A stretch of DNA of 64,000 bases from CAZTGB01 sp964612965 (GTDB lineage Bacteria; Patescibacteriota; Microgenomatia; UBA8517): NCBI GenBank assembly GCA_964612965.1, contig CAZTGB010000001.1, forward strand, positions 1 through 64,000, written 5' to 3'. The translations under genes were made by a program, and so were the position numbers. Positions 8,646-17,650 of this stretch are shown here, piece by piece (position 1 is the stretch's first letter; every line of letters starts with the position of its first letter). The notes under the pieces were generated by a model. It did no database searches. It saw only the letters and a program-made list of their open reading frames with translations, and was not told the DNA's origin.

Positions 8646-8833
8646 AAGTAGTATTCTATCATTCTTGCTCGCTCTGGATCCAATTCGTTTTTTAAGTCTA
8701 ACCAATTGTCTTTAATTTCTTCTGTGCTAAGTTTACTACCCCCAAGACCATAATTGATCAACTGAGACAATTCCCATACTCTCTTGGTTTTTTTAGATCT
8801 AAACTTTGTAGTATCTGTATTCCAATTCTTCAC
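8576..8833 (-). CDS. Small hypothetical partner of the AbiEii-like gene
   Basis: An 85-aa charged protein (KFRSKKTKRVWELSQLINYG; DPERARMIEYYLWGKTYS) overlapping the 5' end of the AbiEii-like gene by about 70 nt. Size and position are those of an antitoxin or accessory gene, but it is far smaller than a classical AbiEi antitoxin and I see no DNA-binding motif. Pairing with the nucleotidyltransferase is inferred from overlap only. Confidence 0.6.
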   Translation of the reverse strand: MKNWNTDTTKFRSKKTKRVWELSQLINYGLGGSKLSTEEIKDNWLDLKNELDPERARMIEYYLWGKTYSLQNRGNYWNLSPKTKQ

Positions 8834-8837
8834 AATT

Positions 8838-9842
8838 CTATTTTACCACGTCAGACGTAGAATCATCATTTCTTTCACCTACACCCAAACTTTGAGTAGA
8901 GCTAATCTTCTGCCCTAGTTGAGTAAAACTCGAAAATACATTACTCATCATGTTGTATGCATTATTTAAATGCTTTTGCAGTGTGCTCAGGTTTTCCTCA
9001 ACCTTTCCATAATCCTTTTGAATTGCTCTCAAAATTCTAAAAACTTCCTTTGATTTTAATTCCAAATCTTTTCCTTCAAAAGAAAGAAGGAGTACTTGAA
9101 GATGGGCATATAAAGTATTCGGGGAAACCGGATAAACTCTACTTCGTCTTGCAAAGTTACTTAATTCCTGAATATTAACAACTTCATAGTAAACAGCTTC
9201 TGATGGAATATACATTAAAGCAAAATCCATTGTCCCCTCTTCAGGTAAAATATATTTCCTGCCAATATCATCAATATGTTTTTTAACATCACTAATAAAT
9301 TGTTTTTTCCCTGTATTTCTTTCTGCTTCTGTCTCCCCTTTTAACATTAAGTTAAAGTTCTCCATTGGGAATTTAGAATCAATACAAAGTAGTCCCGCAT
9401 CAGTTTTTAGTACTGCATCAACTTTCATGCCGCTTTTAAATGGATATTGCAGATGAAAAGCATTTTTAGGAAAAGTCTGACCTATCATCTCCTTTAAAAC
9501 TTCTTCCCCAAGTCCTCCACGAAGTTTGGGTGATTGTAGAAAATCCTGGAGTGTTCTTATCCCTTTTCCAATCTCACTCATTTCTCCTAAATTCCTTTGA
9601 ACTTGAGAAATAACTCGGGCTGCATTATCTAATCGTTCGTTAACAGACTGAGTGTTTTTTTGTAATGAACTAATAAGGTCTCGTCTATCTTCACGGGATC
9701 CTGTTTGAAGTGTTTTAATTATCTCAAGTAGTTCATCTGATGGTTTCTGAGATTCTTTTAAATCAGTTAGTTTTCTATTTAAAAAAATGACAACCAAAAC
9801 TAAGGCACCTAATACTATAATAAGAGTAATCGTAGGATCCAT
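8838..9842 (-). CDS. rmuC: RmuC-family DNA recombination protein
   Basis: About 334 aa. An N-terminal membrane helix (TLIIVLGALVLVVIFL) is followed by a coiled coil and the RmuC nuclease-like core: GGLGEEVLKEMIGQTFP, KVDAVLKTDAGLLCIDSKFP and the AEAVYYEVV-like segment. RmuC limits inversions and rearrangements at repeats; its active site resembles restriction-type nucleases. The ATG at 9842 gives a natural membrane-anchor start and avoids overlap with the divergent gene at 9873, unlike the in-frame start at 9896. Confidence 0.9.
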   Translation of the reverse strand: MDPTITLIIVLGALVLVVIFLNRKLTDLKESQKPSDELLEIIKTLQTGSREDRRDLISSLQKNTQSVNERLDNAARVISQVQRNLGEMSEIGKGIRTLQDFLQSPKLRGGLGEEVLKEMIGQTFPKNAFHLQYPFKSGMKVDAVLKTDAGLLCIDSKFPMENFNLMLKGETEAERNTGKKQFISDVKKHIDDIGRKYILPEEGTMDFALMYIPSEAVYYEVVNIQELSNFARRSRVYPVSPNTLYAHLQVLLLSFEGKDLELKSKEVFRILRAIQKDYGKVEENLSTLQKHLNNAYNMMSNVFSSFTQLGQKISSTQSLGVGERNDDSTSDVVK

Positions 9843-9872
9843 ATTCTTTACGCATTCTACCATTGGATAAAT

Positions 9873-10205
9873 ATGAAAGAAATACGCCGAGTCCAAATTC
9901 TTAAAAGAAAAAACTTCCTACCATCACTAATTGCTAACCTACTTCTTTGGGCAAGTTTAGGATTTATCATCTATTTTCTAGATCCTTTCTCCTTTGGTGC
10001 CATTTTTCTATTCTTTATTGTTCTTTTCCTCTCACTTTTGTTTACAACCGCTCTTATCTTTGGAAATACAAGAAGAGGGTTACTTCTTAGTATTATTATT
10101 GCCCTATTTCTTCTTCTTCGTTATTTTGGAATTGGTAATATTTTAAATTTAATTCTAATTATTGGCCTTGGAGTAACCATTGAGCTATACTTGGGTCGAA
10201 AATGA
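9873..10205 (+). CDS. Small membrane protein, unknown function
   Basis: A 110-aa protein with a basic N-terminus (MKEIRRVQILKRKN) and about four hydrophobic helices covering most of its length. No family recognised. Its stop overlaps the next start (ATGA), so it is coupled to the TrpR/YerC-like regulator. It is divergent from rmuC with only 30 nt between starts. Confidence 0.7.
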   Translation: MKEIRRVQILKRKNFLPSLIANLLLWASLGFIIYFLDPFSFGAIFLFFIVLFLSLLFTTALIFGNTRRGLLLSIIIALFLLLRYFGIGNILNLILIIGLGVTIELYLGRK

Positions 10206-10531
10206 ACCCAAGTTTAAAAAAACAAATAGTAAGAACTTTCATTCAAACTATAGCTGATTTAAAAAATACAAAAGAGATTGAAACATTCTTAAAAGATTTT
10301 TTAACTGAAGAAGAATTGGAAACTCAAACAAAAAGACTGGCTATAGCCTATTGGCTTAAAAAGGGAAGATCTGAAGAAAACATCAAACAAAATTTAAAAG
10401 CATCTCAAAAAGAAATAAAAGAAGTTGAAAAAATACTGAATTCTCCAGGAATAAAACTTGCAATTAAAAAAATGGAAGCTGAAGAATGGGCTAATGTCTG
10501 GAGTGAGAAAATAAAAAGATTTACTAAATAA
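10202..10531 (+). CDS. TrpR/YerC-family DNA-binding protein
   Basis: A 109-aa helical protein resembling the Trp-repressor superfamily YerC/YecD group. It has a dimerisation helix region (IETFLKDFLTEEELETQTKR), then a helix-turn-helix (AYWLKKGRSEENIKQNLKAS) in the TrpR arrangement. Ligand and targets are unknown. Coupled by ATGA overlap to a small membrane-protein gene. Converges with the gene at 10524-10784, overlapping by 8 nt. Confidence 0.8.
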   Translation: MNPSLKKQIVRTFIQTIADLKNTKEIETFLKDFLTEEELETQTKRLAIAYWLKKGRSEENIKQNLKASQKEIKEVEKILNSPGIKLAIKKMEAEEWANVWSEKIKRFTK

Positions 10532-10784
10532 CCGCACCCGCAAGGATACTATCTCGCCTATCAATTTGTTCCTGAATATCAGCTATTACAGCCAAAGTTG
10601 TTTTATCGGGTTTCTCCACCCCTACTGTTTTGAGCAGAAAAAATTTTAATTCTTCTTCAAGACTGGCAAACATTTGTGGTTTTTCGGGTTCAGGGATGTC
10701 CGGTCTTGGCCTGTAATCTGACGCCCCAAGCTTAAGATGGCTCCAAATTATTGGTTTCTGGTTATCCTTTAACTCAACTGCCAT
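10524..10784 (-). CDS. Hypothetical protein
   Basis: About 86 aa starting MAVELKDNQKPIIWSHLKLG, with a Pro-rich middle (RPRPDIPEPEKPQ) and a helical C-terminal half. No family recognised. An in-frame start at 10820 would overlap the divergent metG promoter, so the internal ATG at 10784 is preferred. Confidence 0.6.
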   Translation of the reverse strand: MAVELKDNQKPIIWSHLKLGASDYRPRPDIPEPEKPQMFASLEEELKFFLLKTVGVEKPDKTTLAVIADIQEQIDRRDSILAGAVI

Positions 10785-10813
10785 ATAAAAAGTATGACAC
10801 CAAAAGATACATT

Positions 10814-10842
10814 TGGTCAATTACATAGCTTCGAGTTATACT
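10814..10842 (+). promoter_or_regulatory. metG promoter, leaderless
   Basis: A TATACT -10 at 10837-10842 lies 6 nt before the metG ATG, with TTGGTC-like bases at about 10813-10818 as a -35. Transcription should start at the A of the start codon. Confidence 0.55.
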
Positions 10843-10848
10843 ACTGAT

Positions 10849-12267
10849 ATGAGTAAAAAATTCTATATAACAACAACTCTGCCATATGTAAATGCTGAAC
10901 CCCATATAGGCTTTGCGCTTGAAATTGTCCAAGCCGATACTATTGCCAGGTATCACAAACTCCTTGGAGAAAAAGTTGTTTTCAATTTTGGAACCGATGA
11001 GCATGGCCAGAAAATCTACCAAAAAGCCCTCGATGAGAAGAAAGACCCTCAAAAATACTGTGATGAATATGCTGCTAAATTTGACCTTCTTAAAAAATCT
11101 TTAAACCTAAGTTATACAAACTTCATTAGAACAACAGATAAACATCATGAAGAAGCCGCACAAGAATTTTGGAAGTTGTGTCTAGAAAATGGGGATATAT
11201 ACAAGAAAAATTACAAAACTAAATACTGTGTTGGTTGTGAGCTTGAAAAAACAGATTCAGAATTAGTAGATGGTAAATGCCCCCTTCATCCAATTGGCGA
11301 GATTCAAATAATTGAAGAGGAAAATTACTTCTTCAAATTTTCCAAATATCAAAAATCACTACTCGATTTCTATGATAAAAATCCTAAATTCGTAATTCCA
11401 GATTCCAGATTTAATGAGATAAAAACTTTCGTTAAAGAAGGTCTCCAAGACTTCAGCATCTCAAGGCTTAAAAGTAAAATGCCTTGGGGCGTAGATATTC
11501 CAAATGATAAAGACCAAGTAATGTATGTTTGGTTTGATGCTTTAGTAAATTATATTTCTACCTTAGGCTGGCCCAAAGATGAAGATAATTTTAAAAACTT
11601 CTGGCCAGGAATCCAGGTTGCCGGTAAAGATAATTTAAGGCAGCAAACTGCGATCTGGCAAGCGATGCTTCTTTCTGCAGGACTTCCCAACTCAAAACAA
11701 ATATTTATTCACGGATTTCTAACAGTTGACGGACAAAAAATAAGTAAAAGCTTAGGAAATGTAATTAATCCGATAGAACTTATGGAGAAATATGGAACTG
11801 AGGCTGTCAGATACTTCCTTCTTTCAAAACTTCATCCATATGAAGACTCTGATTTTAGTTATTCAAAACTAGAAGAAACATATAATTCAGACCTTGCAAA
11901 TGGACTTGGAAACTTAATTTCTAGAATTGCCAAACTCTGCGAGAAAGCGGGAGTCGGATCAACCGAAGAGAAAATAGAATTTGACCGGGAAGTTTCAAAG
12001 TTCTTGAATGAATACAGATTCGATGAAGCCTTAAAAGTTATTTTTGAAAAATATGTAACAACTCTTGACCAAAAAATAAATAAAGCTGAGCCTTGGAAAC
12101 TTGAAGGGAATCAGTTGGAAGATTTTCTAAAAAGTGCAATTACGACAATCAAAACAATTGCTTTTCATTTAACTCCATTCCTACCAGAAACAGCAGAGAA
12201 AATTGAAAAACAATTTAAGGGACCTAAAATTAAGTCAGGTCCTCCCCTTTTCCCACGTTTAGTTTAA
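10849..12267 (+). CDS. metG: Methionyl-tRNA synthetase
   Basis: About 472 aa; charges tRNA-Met in the cytoplasm. The class I HIGH motif appears as EPHIGFALE and KMSKS as GQKISKSLGN. The zinc knuckle is reduced: YCVGCELEKT then GKCPLHP, with one Cys replaced by His or absent. There is no C-terminal tRNA-binding domain, so it is a compact form. The ATG at 10849 (MSKKFYITTTLPYVN) fits the family start and sits 6 nt after a -10. Confidence 0.95.
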   Translation: MSKKFYITTTLPYVNAEPHIGFALEIVQADTIARYHKLLGEKVVFNFGTDEHGQKIYQKALDEKKDPQKYCDEYAAKFDLLKKSLNLSYTNFIRTTDKHHEEAAQEFWKLCLENGDIYKKNYKTKYCVGCELEKTDSELVDGKCPLHPIGEIQIIEEENYFFKFSKYQKSLLDFYDKNPKFVIPDSRFNEIKTFVKEGLQDFSISRLKSKMPWGVDIPNDKDQVMYVWFDALVNYISTLGWPKDEDNFKNFWPGIQVAGKDNLRQQTAIWQAMLLSAGLPNSKQIFIHGFLTVDGQKISKSLGNVINPIELMEKYGTEAVRYFLLSKLHPYEDSDFSYSKLEETYNSDLANGLGNLISRIAKLCEKAGVGSTEEKIEFDREVSKFLNEYRFDEALKVIFEKYVTTLDQKINKAEPWKLEGNQLEDFLKSAITTIKTIAFHLTPFLPETAEKIEKQFKGPKIKSGPPLFPRLV

Positions 12268-12273
12268 TAACAT

Positions 12274-13752
12274 ATGCGTAAATGGATTGAGACACATGAC
12301 AGACTAGTACAAAGGCTTTTGGAAATTCTTCCAGGTTTTACTTCCTGGAATTTAATTTTATTTCCATACTGGGGAATTTTTATAATTCCAAAAATTGTTG
12401 NNNNNNNNNNCTATTGGTTCTACCAATCACTTCAAATCGCAATCTCATCAATTATTTCCCATCTTAAAATTCAAGCTGCCAAAATATATAACTGGATGGA
12501 GGATGTTAGAGGCTTTCCTGATTGGCAAAAAGTTGAGCATATTGTAATCATTCCAACTTATAAAGAACCTATTCACATTCTTGAGAGAACTTTTAATACA
12601 CTCAAAAACCAAGATCTACCGACCAGCCAACTTACAATCGTCCTTGCAATGGAAGCCAAAGAAAACGAAGAAGAAAGGCTGGTCAAAGTTAAGTACTTAC
12701 AACAAAAGTTTTCAAAAGTATTTAAAAATTTCTTTGTCACAGTCCATACTCTAGTTCCGGGCGAGGTTGTTGGAAAATCTTCAAATGAACGGTATGCGGC
12801 AATTTGGGTAGAAAAAAATTATATTTCAAAAAACAATCTTGATTTAGATTATTTCACTGTCACTTCTTGCGATGCAGACCACACCTTTTATCCTAAATAC
12901 TTTTCAGCTCTTACTTTCAAATTTCTGGATAATCCAAAAAGATATAAATACTTCTGGCAACCAGCCATTCTTTTTTATAACAACATTTGGCAAGTTCCAG
13001 CAATCATTAGAGTACTTAATACTTTGATGTCTATTTGGAATCTCTCACAACTTGCAAGAAAAGATAGATTAATAATAGGGCCAGGCCACTACTCTCTTTC
13101 CTTCAGACTCCTTCATGAAGTTGACTATTGGGATGCAGATAAAATTCCAGAAGATTGGGGAATATTTTTCAAAGCTTTTTACAAATCTGGAGGTGGGGTT
13201 GAAGTAGAACCTATTTATCTGCCACTCATGGCTGATGCTGTACAATCAACAACTTTCTGGAAAACAATGAAAAGTCAGTACGATCAACTTCAGAGGTGGG
13301 CTTGGGGTGTATCTGATGATCCTTGGATTATTAAAAATTATTTACTTACTCCAAATGTCCCATTTTGGGATAAAACAATGAGACTAATTCATGCCCTCTG
13401 GGCTCATTTCCTTTGGCCCGTTAACTGGTTTATTATTACCCTGGGGCTTACCATCCCTACTCTGTTAAATCCTGCCTTTGGAAGAACCGCCCTAGGCTAT
13501 ACTGTTCCAAAACTTTCATCACTTATTCTTACGATTGCTCTATCATTTCTTCTTGTAATGCTTTTTGTAGACCGTGCTCATAAACCACAAAGGCCGAAAG
13601 AGTTTCCCCTTTGGAGAGCCATGTTAACTCCTTTTGAATTTATACTCATGCCTGTTGCGGGATTCATATTTGGTGCCCTCCCAGGGCTCGATGCTCATAC
13701 TCGTCTAATGCTTGGGAAGTATATCGAATACAGAGTTACTGAGAAAGTTTAG
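12274..13752 (+). CDS. Membrane GT2 glycosyltransferase
   Basis: A 492-aa membrane glycosyltransferase of the cellulose/hyaluronan-synthase type, likely polymerising an envelope polysaccharide. The GT-A core has HIVIIPTYKEP, the DxD-like CDADHTF, the EDWGIFF acceptor segment and QLQRWAWG (QxxRW). Several membrane helices follow. Ten N at 12401-12410 interrupt the N-terminal helix region, so length is approximate. It sits just after metG and ahead of other glycan genes. The sugar is not predictable. Confidence 0.85.
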   Translation: MRKWIETHDRLVQRLLEILPGFTSWNLILFPYWGIFIIPKIVXXXXYWFYQSLQIAISSIISHLKIQAAKIYNWMEDVRGFPDWQKVEHIVIIPTYKEPIHILERTFNTLKNQDLPTSQLTIVLAMEAKENEEERLVKVKYLQQKFSKVFKNFFVTVHTLVPGEVVGKSSNERYAAIWVEKNYISKNNLDLDYFTVTSCDADHTFYPKYFSALTFKFLDNPKRYKYFWQPAILFYNNIWQVPAIIRVLNTLMSIWNLSQLARKDRLIIGPGHYSLSFRLLHEVDYWDADKIPEDWGIFFKAFYKSGGGVEVEPIYLPLMADAVQSTTFWKTMKSQYDQLQRWAWGVSDDPWIIKNYLLTPNVPFWDKTMRLIHALWAHFLWPVNWFIITLGLTIPTLLNPAFGRTALGYTVPKLSSLILTIALSFLLVMLFVDRAHKPQRPKEFPLWRAMLTPFEFILMPVAGFIFGALPGLDAHTRLMLGKYIEYRVTEKV

Positions 13753-13773
13753 GTGTGCTAAAATAATTTGGTA

Positions 13774-15249
13774 ATGGGAAGAATTATTGCCAAACTTCAT
13801 GAATTATTAGATAAGGCAAATATAACAAACTGGCTTGGTATCGTTCTTTTTTTAACAATACTTCTTAGAATCCCATCATTCTTCGAGCCATATTATTACG
13901 GAGATGAGATGATTTATCTAAATCTAGGAGAAGGTGTTCGCCAGGGACAAATCCTTTATAAAGAAATATTTGACAACAAACCTCCACTTATTTATTTGAC
14001 AGCCGCTTTAGCTGGTAATCTTTTTTGGTTTAAAGCAATTCTTGCATTTTGGAATTTAGCTACAATTGTTATTTTTTGGAACTTAGTCAGGCTTCTTTTT
14101 GACACCAAAGGTGGTTACTCTAAAAATGAAAAGCTACAAAAAGTGTCTACTGTGTTTTTTGCATTACTAACAACCCTCCCTACTCTTGAGGGAAATACCG
14201 TTAATGCAGAACTGTTTATGGTCGGTCCGTCACTTCTCGCCTTTTTCTTTCTTATTGGAAAAAGTATTACTCCAAAGAAAATCTTTTATTCTGGTATTCT
14301 TTTTGGGATTGCATCCCTGTTTAAAGTTCCCGCAGCTTTTGATGTTCCTGTAATAATTATCTATTGGGTGATTGTTAACGGATTTAAAAATTGGAAATCA
14401 ATTCTTAAAGACACTTTCGTTCTTTCTTTAGGATTTGTAACTCCAATTCTTTTAAGTTTCATTGGATATTTCTTCCAAGGAGCTCTCTCCGAATATTTCA
14501 AAGCTGCTTTCATGCAAAACCTGGGATACATAGAAAGTTGGCAAGTTAAAGTTCCAATGACAATTAGATGAGGGGTGGTAGCTCTGGGATCTTTAATCGT
14601 TTTTATTTTTAGAAAGAAGCTATCAAGCAAATTCATCCTTCTCTGCCTTTGGACTCTGTTTTCACTTTTTGCAGTAATCCTTTCCCAAAGGCCTTACCCA
14701 CATTATCTTATTCAAAGTGTAGCTCCCCTTTCGCTCCTTATAGGGATGCTTCTAACACAAAAAAATGTTGAACAGTCACTAAGCATAATTCCACTAACTC
14801 TAATTATCTTTGTTCCATTCTTTTACCGCTTCTATGATTATAAAGTGGCCCCTTATTACCTTCGCTTTATAAACTTTGCATCAGGAAAAATGACTCGTGA
14901 AGCCTATTTCAATGATTTTTCTCCTAATACAGATAGAAATTACAAAATAGCAGAGTTCTTAGCAACCTCATCAAAACCTTCCGAAAAAATATTTATCTGG
15001 GATAGTGATGCTCCAATTATCTATTCTCTGGCCCGTCGTATTCCCCCTACAAAGTATGTAGTTCCATATCATGTCAATGACTACTCAAATCAAGATGAAA
15101 TTGCAAAAACTCTTTCAGAATCAAAACCCAAGTTCATTGTTCTGACTCCGTCCCTTCAATTTCCCGAAATTCAAAAATTAATTAAAACTAATTACATTTT
15201 AATCAACGAGATTGAGAATGCACAAATTTGGTCTAGAATTAGCCAATGA
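13774..15249 (+). pseudogene. GT39/ArnT-like glycosyltransferase with an in-frame TGA
   Basis: Two halves in one frame form a multi-pass membrane glycosyltransferase of the PMT/ArnT type, using lipid-linked sugar donors. The first half has YYYGDEMIYLNLGEG and FDNKPPLIYLTA, typical periplasmic-loop residues of the family. A TGA at 14569-14571 splits it at MTIR-stop-GVVALG. The total of about 491 codons matches a normal member. TGA is a functional stop elsewhere here, so this is a nonsense mutation, a sequencing error, or readthrough. A TGG-to-TGA change is the simplest explanation. Confidence 0.75.
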
Positions 15250-15620
15250 TAAAAATAAACAAGCTCACTTCTCATGAAGTAAAGGGTGTTTTTGAAAAAA
15301 TTCCTCTCAAAAATTATATTTATCTGGCTATGGCAATTAACACTCTAACTTTAGTTTTTATTTTTCTTGCCAAAAACTTACTACCTCCAGAAGTTCCTCT
15401 CTTTTACGGAAATGCGCTAGGAGAAGCACAATTAGTCAAAACTTTATCTTTAACCATAGCCCCAGGAGCCTCCATTTTAATTCTTTTTATAAATATCTTT
15501 CTCTCAAACATTATTGAAGAAGTTTTTCTTAAAAAAATTCTGATCATTTCCTCTTTCTTTGTCTCAATCTTAAGTAGTATCACGATATTTAGAATAATTC
15601 TCTTAGTAGGGTTCTTTTAA
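15246..15620 (+). CDS. DUF1648-like small membrane protein
   Basis: A 124-aa protein with three hydrophobic helices and LLPPEVPLFYGNALGEA, which resembles the signature of DUF1648 proteins. Its ATG overlaps the stop of the GT39-like gene, so it is translated with it. Function unknown; context suggests an envelope role. Confidence 0.7.
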   Translation: MIKINKLTSHEVKGVFEKIPLKNYIYLAMAINTLTLVFIFLAKNLLPPEVPLFYGNALGEAQLVKTLSLTIAPGASILILFINIFLSNIIEEVFLKKILIISSFFVSILSSITIFRIILLVGFF

Positions 15621-15623
15621 TGT

Positions 15624-16691
15624 ATGGCTAATTTTTCTTTACTTTTTTTCTTACCACTTGCGGCTGCTGCTATTATTTCGTTTTTAGTAACTTCAGTCGT
15701 AATTAAATATGCCAAAGCGCTTGGAATAATGGATGACCCAAAGAAAACATCTCATCCAAAAGTAATTCATACTAAACCAACGCCTAGAGGTGGTGGAATT
15801 CCAATTTTTTTAAGTCTACTTGTTGCGTCCCTCATTTTTCTACCATCCGATAAACATCTTGTTGGGATTTTAATCGGAGCTTTAATTTTAGCTATCATGG
15901 GATTCTTGGATGACAAATATAACCTAAGTCCATACACAAGAATTATCCTAGGCCTTCTTGCCGCAAGCGCTCCCATCATTGCTGGAATTGGAATTTCGTT
16001 TATAAGTAGTCCCCTAGGAGGAATAATAGATTTAAGCCATCCTCAAATAACTTTTAACTTTTTTGGTACTCACACAATTTGGCTGATTTCAGACATTATT
16101 GCCATATTTTGGATAACCTTTTTAATGAATATGGTAAATATGGGAGCCAAAGGAGTTGATGGACAACTTTCAGGTGTTGTATTAATCTCAGCTTTAACGA
16201 TAGCTTTTCTTTCTATTAGATTTTCTGCAGACATTACACAGTGGCCCGTTATAATTTTAGCCGCAATCACAGCAGGAGCTTATATGGGATTCCTTCCTTG
16301 GCATGTGTATCCTCAAAAGATAATGCCGGGCTACGGAGGTTCAATTTTGGCAGGCTACTTACTTGGTGTTCTTTCAATCCTTTCAACTACAAAGGTAGGA
16401 ACCTTGATAGTTGTTCTTGGAATCCCATTAATAGACACAGGTTATGTTGTTGTTCGCAGAATTCTTTCTGGTAAATCCCCCGTCTGGGGAGACCGTGGAC
16501 ATCTGCATCATAGACTTCTTGATGCTGGGCTATCCAAAAGCCAAGTTGCACTTCTTTACTGGGGAATAACAGGAATTTTAGGATTCCTTGCACTTAATTT
16601 GAATACACCATCAAAGCTGTATACAATGATCACGATAGTATTTCTCGTTGGAGGACTTATTCTCTGGCTAACCAAAAGAACTAAAACATGA
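15624..16691 (+). CDS. WecA/MraY-like polyprenyl-phosphate sugar-1-phosphate transferase
   Basis: A 355-aa, about ten-helix membrane enzyme (GT4 family) that moves a sugar-1-phosphate onto undecaprenyl phosphate, starting an envelope glycan. Signatures include DDPKKTSHPKVIHTKPTPRGGG, the catalytic GFLDDKYNLSP, NMVNMGAKGVDGQ, and the HLHHRLLDAGLSK cytoplasmic loop characteristic of the WecA/TagO branch rather than MraY. Its stop overlaps the next start, tying it to the UbiA-type gene. Confidence 0.92.
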   Translation: MANFSLLFFLPLAAAAIISFLVTSVVIKYAKALGIMDDPKKTSHPKVIHTKPTPRGGGIPIFLSLLVASLIFLPSDKHLVGILIGALILAIMGFLDDKYNLSPYTRIILGLLAASAPIIAGIGISFISSPLGGIIDLSHPQITFNFFGTHTIWLISDIIAIFWITFLMNMVNMGAKGVDGQLSGVVLISALTIAFLSIRFSADITQWPVIILAAITAGAYMGFLPWHVYPQKIMPGYGGSILAGYLLGVLSILSTTKVGTLIVVLGIPLIDTGYVVVRRILSGKSPVWGDRGHLHHRLLDAGLSKSQVALLYWGITGILGFLALNLNTPSKLYTMITIVFLVGGLILWLTKRTKT

Positions 16692-17623
16692 ATTCAATTA
16701 TACCGATCATCAAAATCGCAAGACCAATTCATTGGATTAAAAATCTAGCTCTTTTTGCGGCCATTTTCTTGACAGGACTACTCGATAATCAAGGTTTACT
16801 TCTAAAAGTAATTTGGGCATTCATAGCTTTCAACTTTGCAACTTCGGCTACCTACATAATTAATGACATACTGGACGCAAAACTAGACAGACTTCATCCT
16901 GTCAAAAAATTTAGACCTCTAGCTTCTGGAAAAATGCCTATATATATTGCTATTTTTGAAGCTATAATTTTAGTACTTTTAGCACTTTTTGTTTCCTCCA
17001 GCCTTAATCAATTATTTTTCCTTCTGATAGTTGGATACCTTCTCATGCAAGCCCTTTACAGTTTAGGACTTAAAAATATTCCAGTTGTAGATATTTTAAT
17101 AATTGCTACAGGATTTATTATTAGAGTCTACGGTGGAGCTGTTGTGATAGATGCTCACCTTTCTGTTTGGTTCCTTCTTTGTGTAATCTCAGTTGCACTC
17201 TTTTTGGCCTCAGGAAAAAGAAGGGCAGAACTAAACCTCTTAAAAGAAACGAATGAAGTTACAAGAACAAGCCTTGTTCGCTATCAAAAAGAACTTTTAA
17301 ACTCATACGTTACAATGTTTGCAAACGCCTCCTGGATGAGCTGGGCCCTCTACACATTCTTTGAAAGCCCAAAGGCCGCACTTCCCTTTTGGTTGGTTCT
17401 AGCAGAACTTTCAAAAACAACAACCGTAAATAAACTTCTAATGGCAACCATTCCCGTCGTAATATTCGGAATCATGAGATATGAGTCCCTAATCTTTGAA
17501 GGAAAATCTGAGGCCCCAGAAAAGGTTCTCTTAACAGACAAGGGTCTTATTATTGCAGCAGTCCTCTGGACAACAATTGTCTACTGGATTCTCTATTCAG
17601 GAGTGTCAGTAAGTGGAATCTAA
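16688..17623 (+). CDS. UbiA-family, decaprenyl-phosphate phosphoribosyltransferase-like
   Basis: A 311-aa membrane prenyltransferase-fold protein. The motif NDILDAKLDRLHPVKKFRPL matches the phosphoribosyltransferase branch (actinobacterial Rv3806c type) that attaches phosphoribose to a polyprenyl phosphate, a precursor of arabinose donors. The opening ARPIHWIKNLALFAAIFL also fits that branch. Coupled by ATGA to the WecA-like gene. It suggests a pentose-containing surface glycan, though the downstream epimerase steps are not in this window. Confidence 0.85.
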   Translation: MNSIIPIIKIARPIHWIKNLALFAAIFLTGLLDNQGLLLKVIWAFIAFNFATSATYIINDILDAKLDRLHPVKKFRPLASGKMPIYIAIFEAIILVLLALFVSSSLNQLFFLLIVGYLLMQALYSLGLKNIPVVDILIIATGFIIRVYGGAVVIDAHLSVWFLLCVISVALFLASGKRRAELNLLKETNEVTRTSLVRYQKELLNSYVTMFANASWMSWALYTFFESPKAALPFWLVLAELSKTTTVNKLLMATIPVVIFGIMRYESLIFEGKSEAPEKVLLTDKGLIIAAVLWTTIVYWILYSGVSVSGI

Positions 17624-17633
17624 ACCTCAAAAC

Positions 17634-17642
17634 TGATATACT
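17634..17642 (+). promoter_or_regulatory. Extended -10 promoter of the winged-helix regulator
   Basis: TGATATACT (TGn plus TATACT) ends 8 nt before the ATG at 17651, implying a nearly leaderless transcript. Confidence 0.5.
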
Positions 17643-17650
17643 ATAGGCGT

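Noticed and set aside
14569..14571. TGA recoded as Gly, as in some Patescibacteria
   Set aside because: Several genes in this window end at TGA, including cutA, the aldehyde dehydrogenase, the 110-aa membrane protein and virB4 through ATGA overlaps or TGA stops, and no other gene has internal TGA. The standard code fits.
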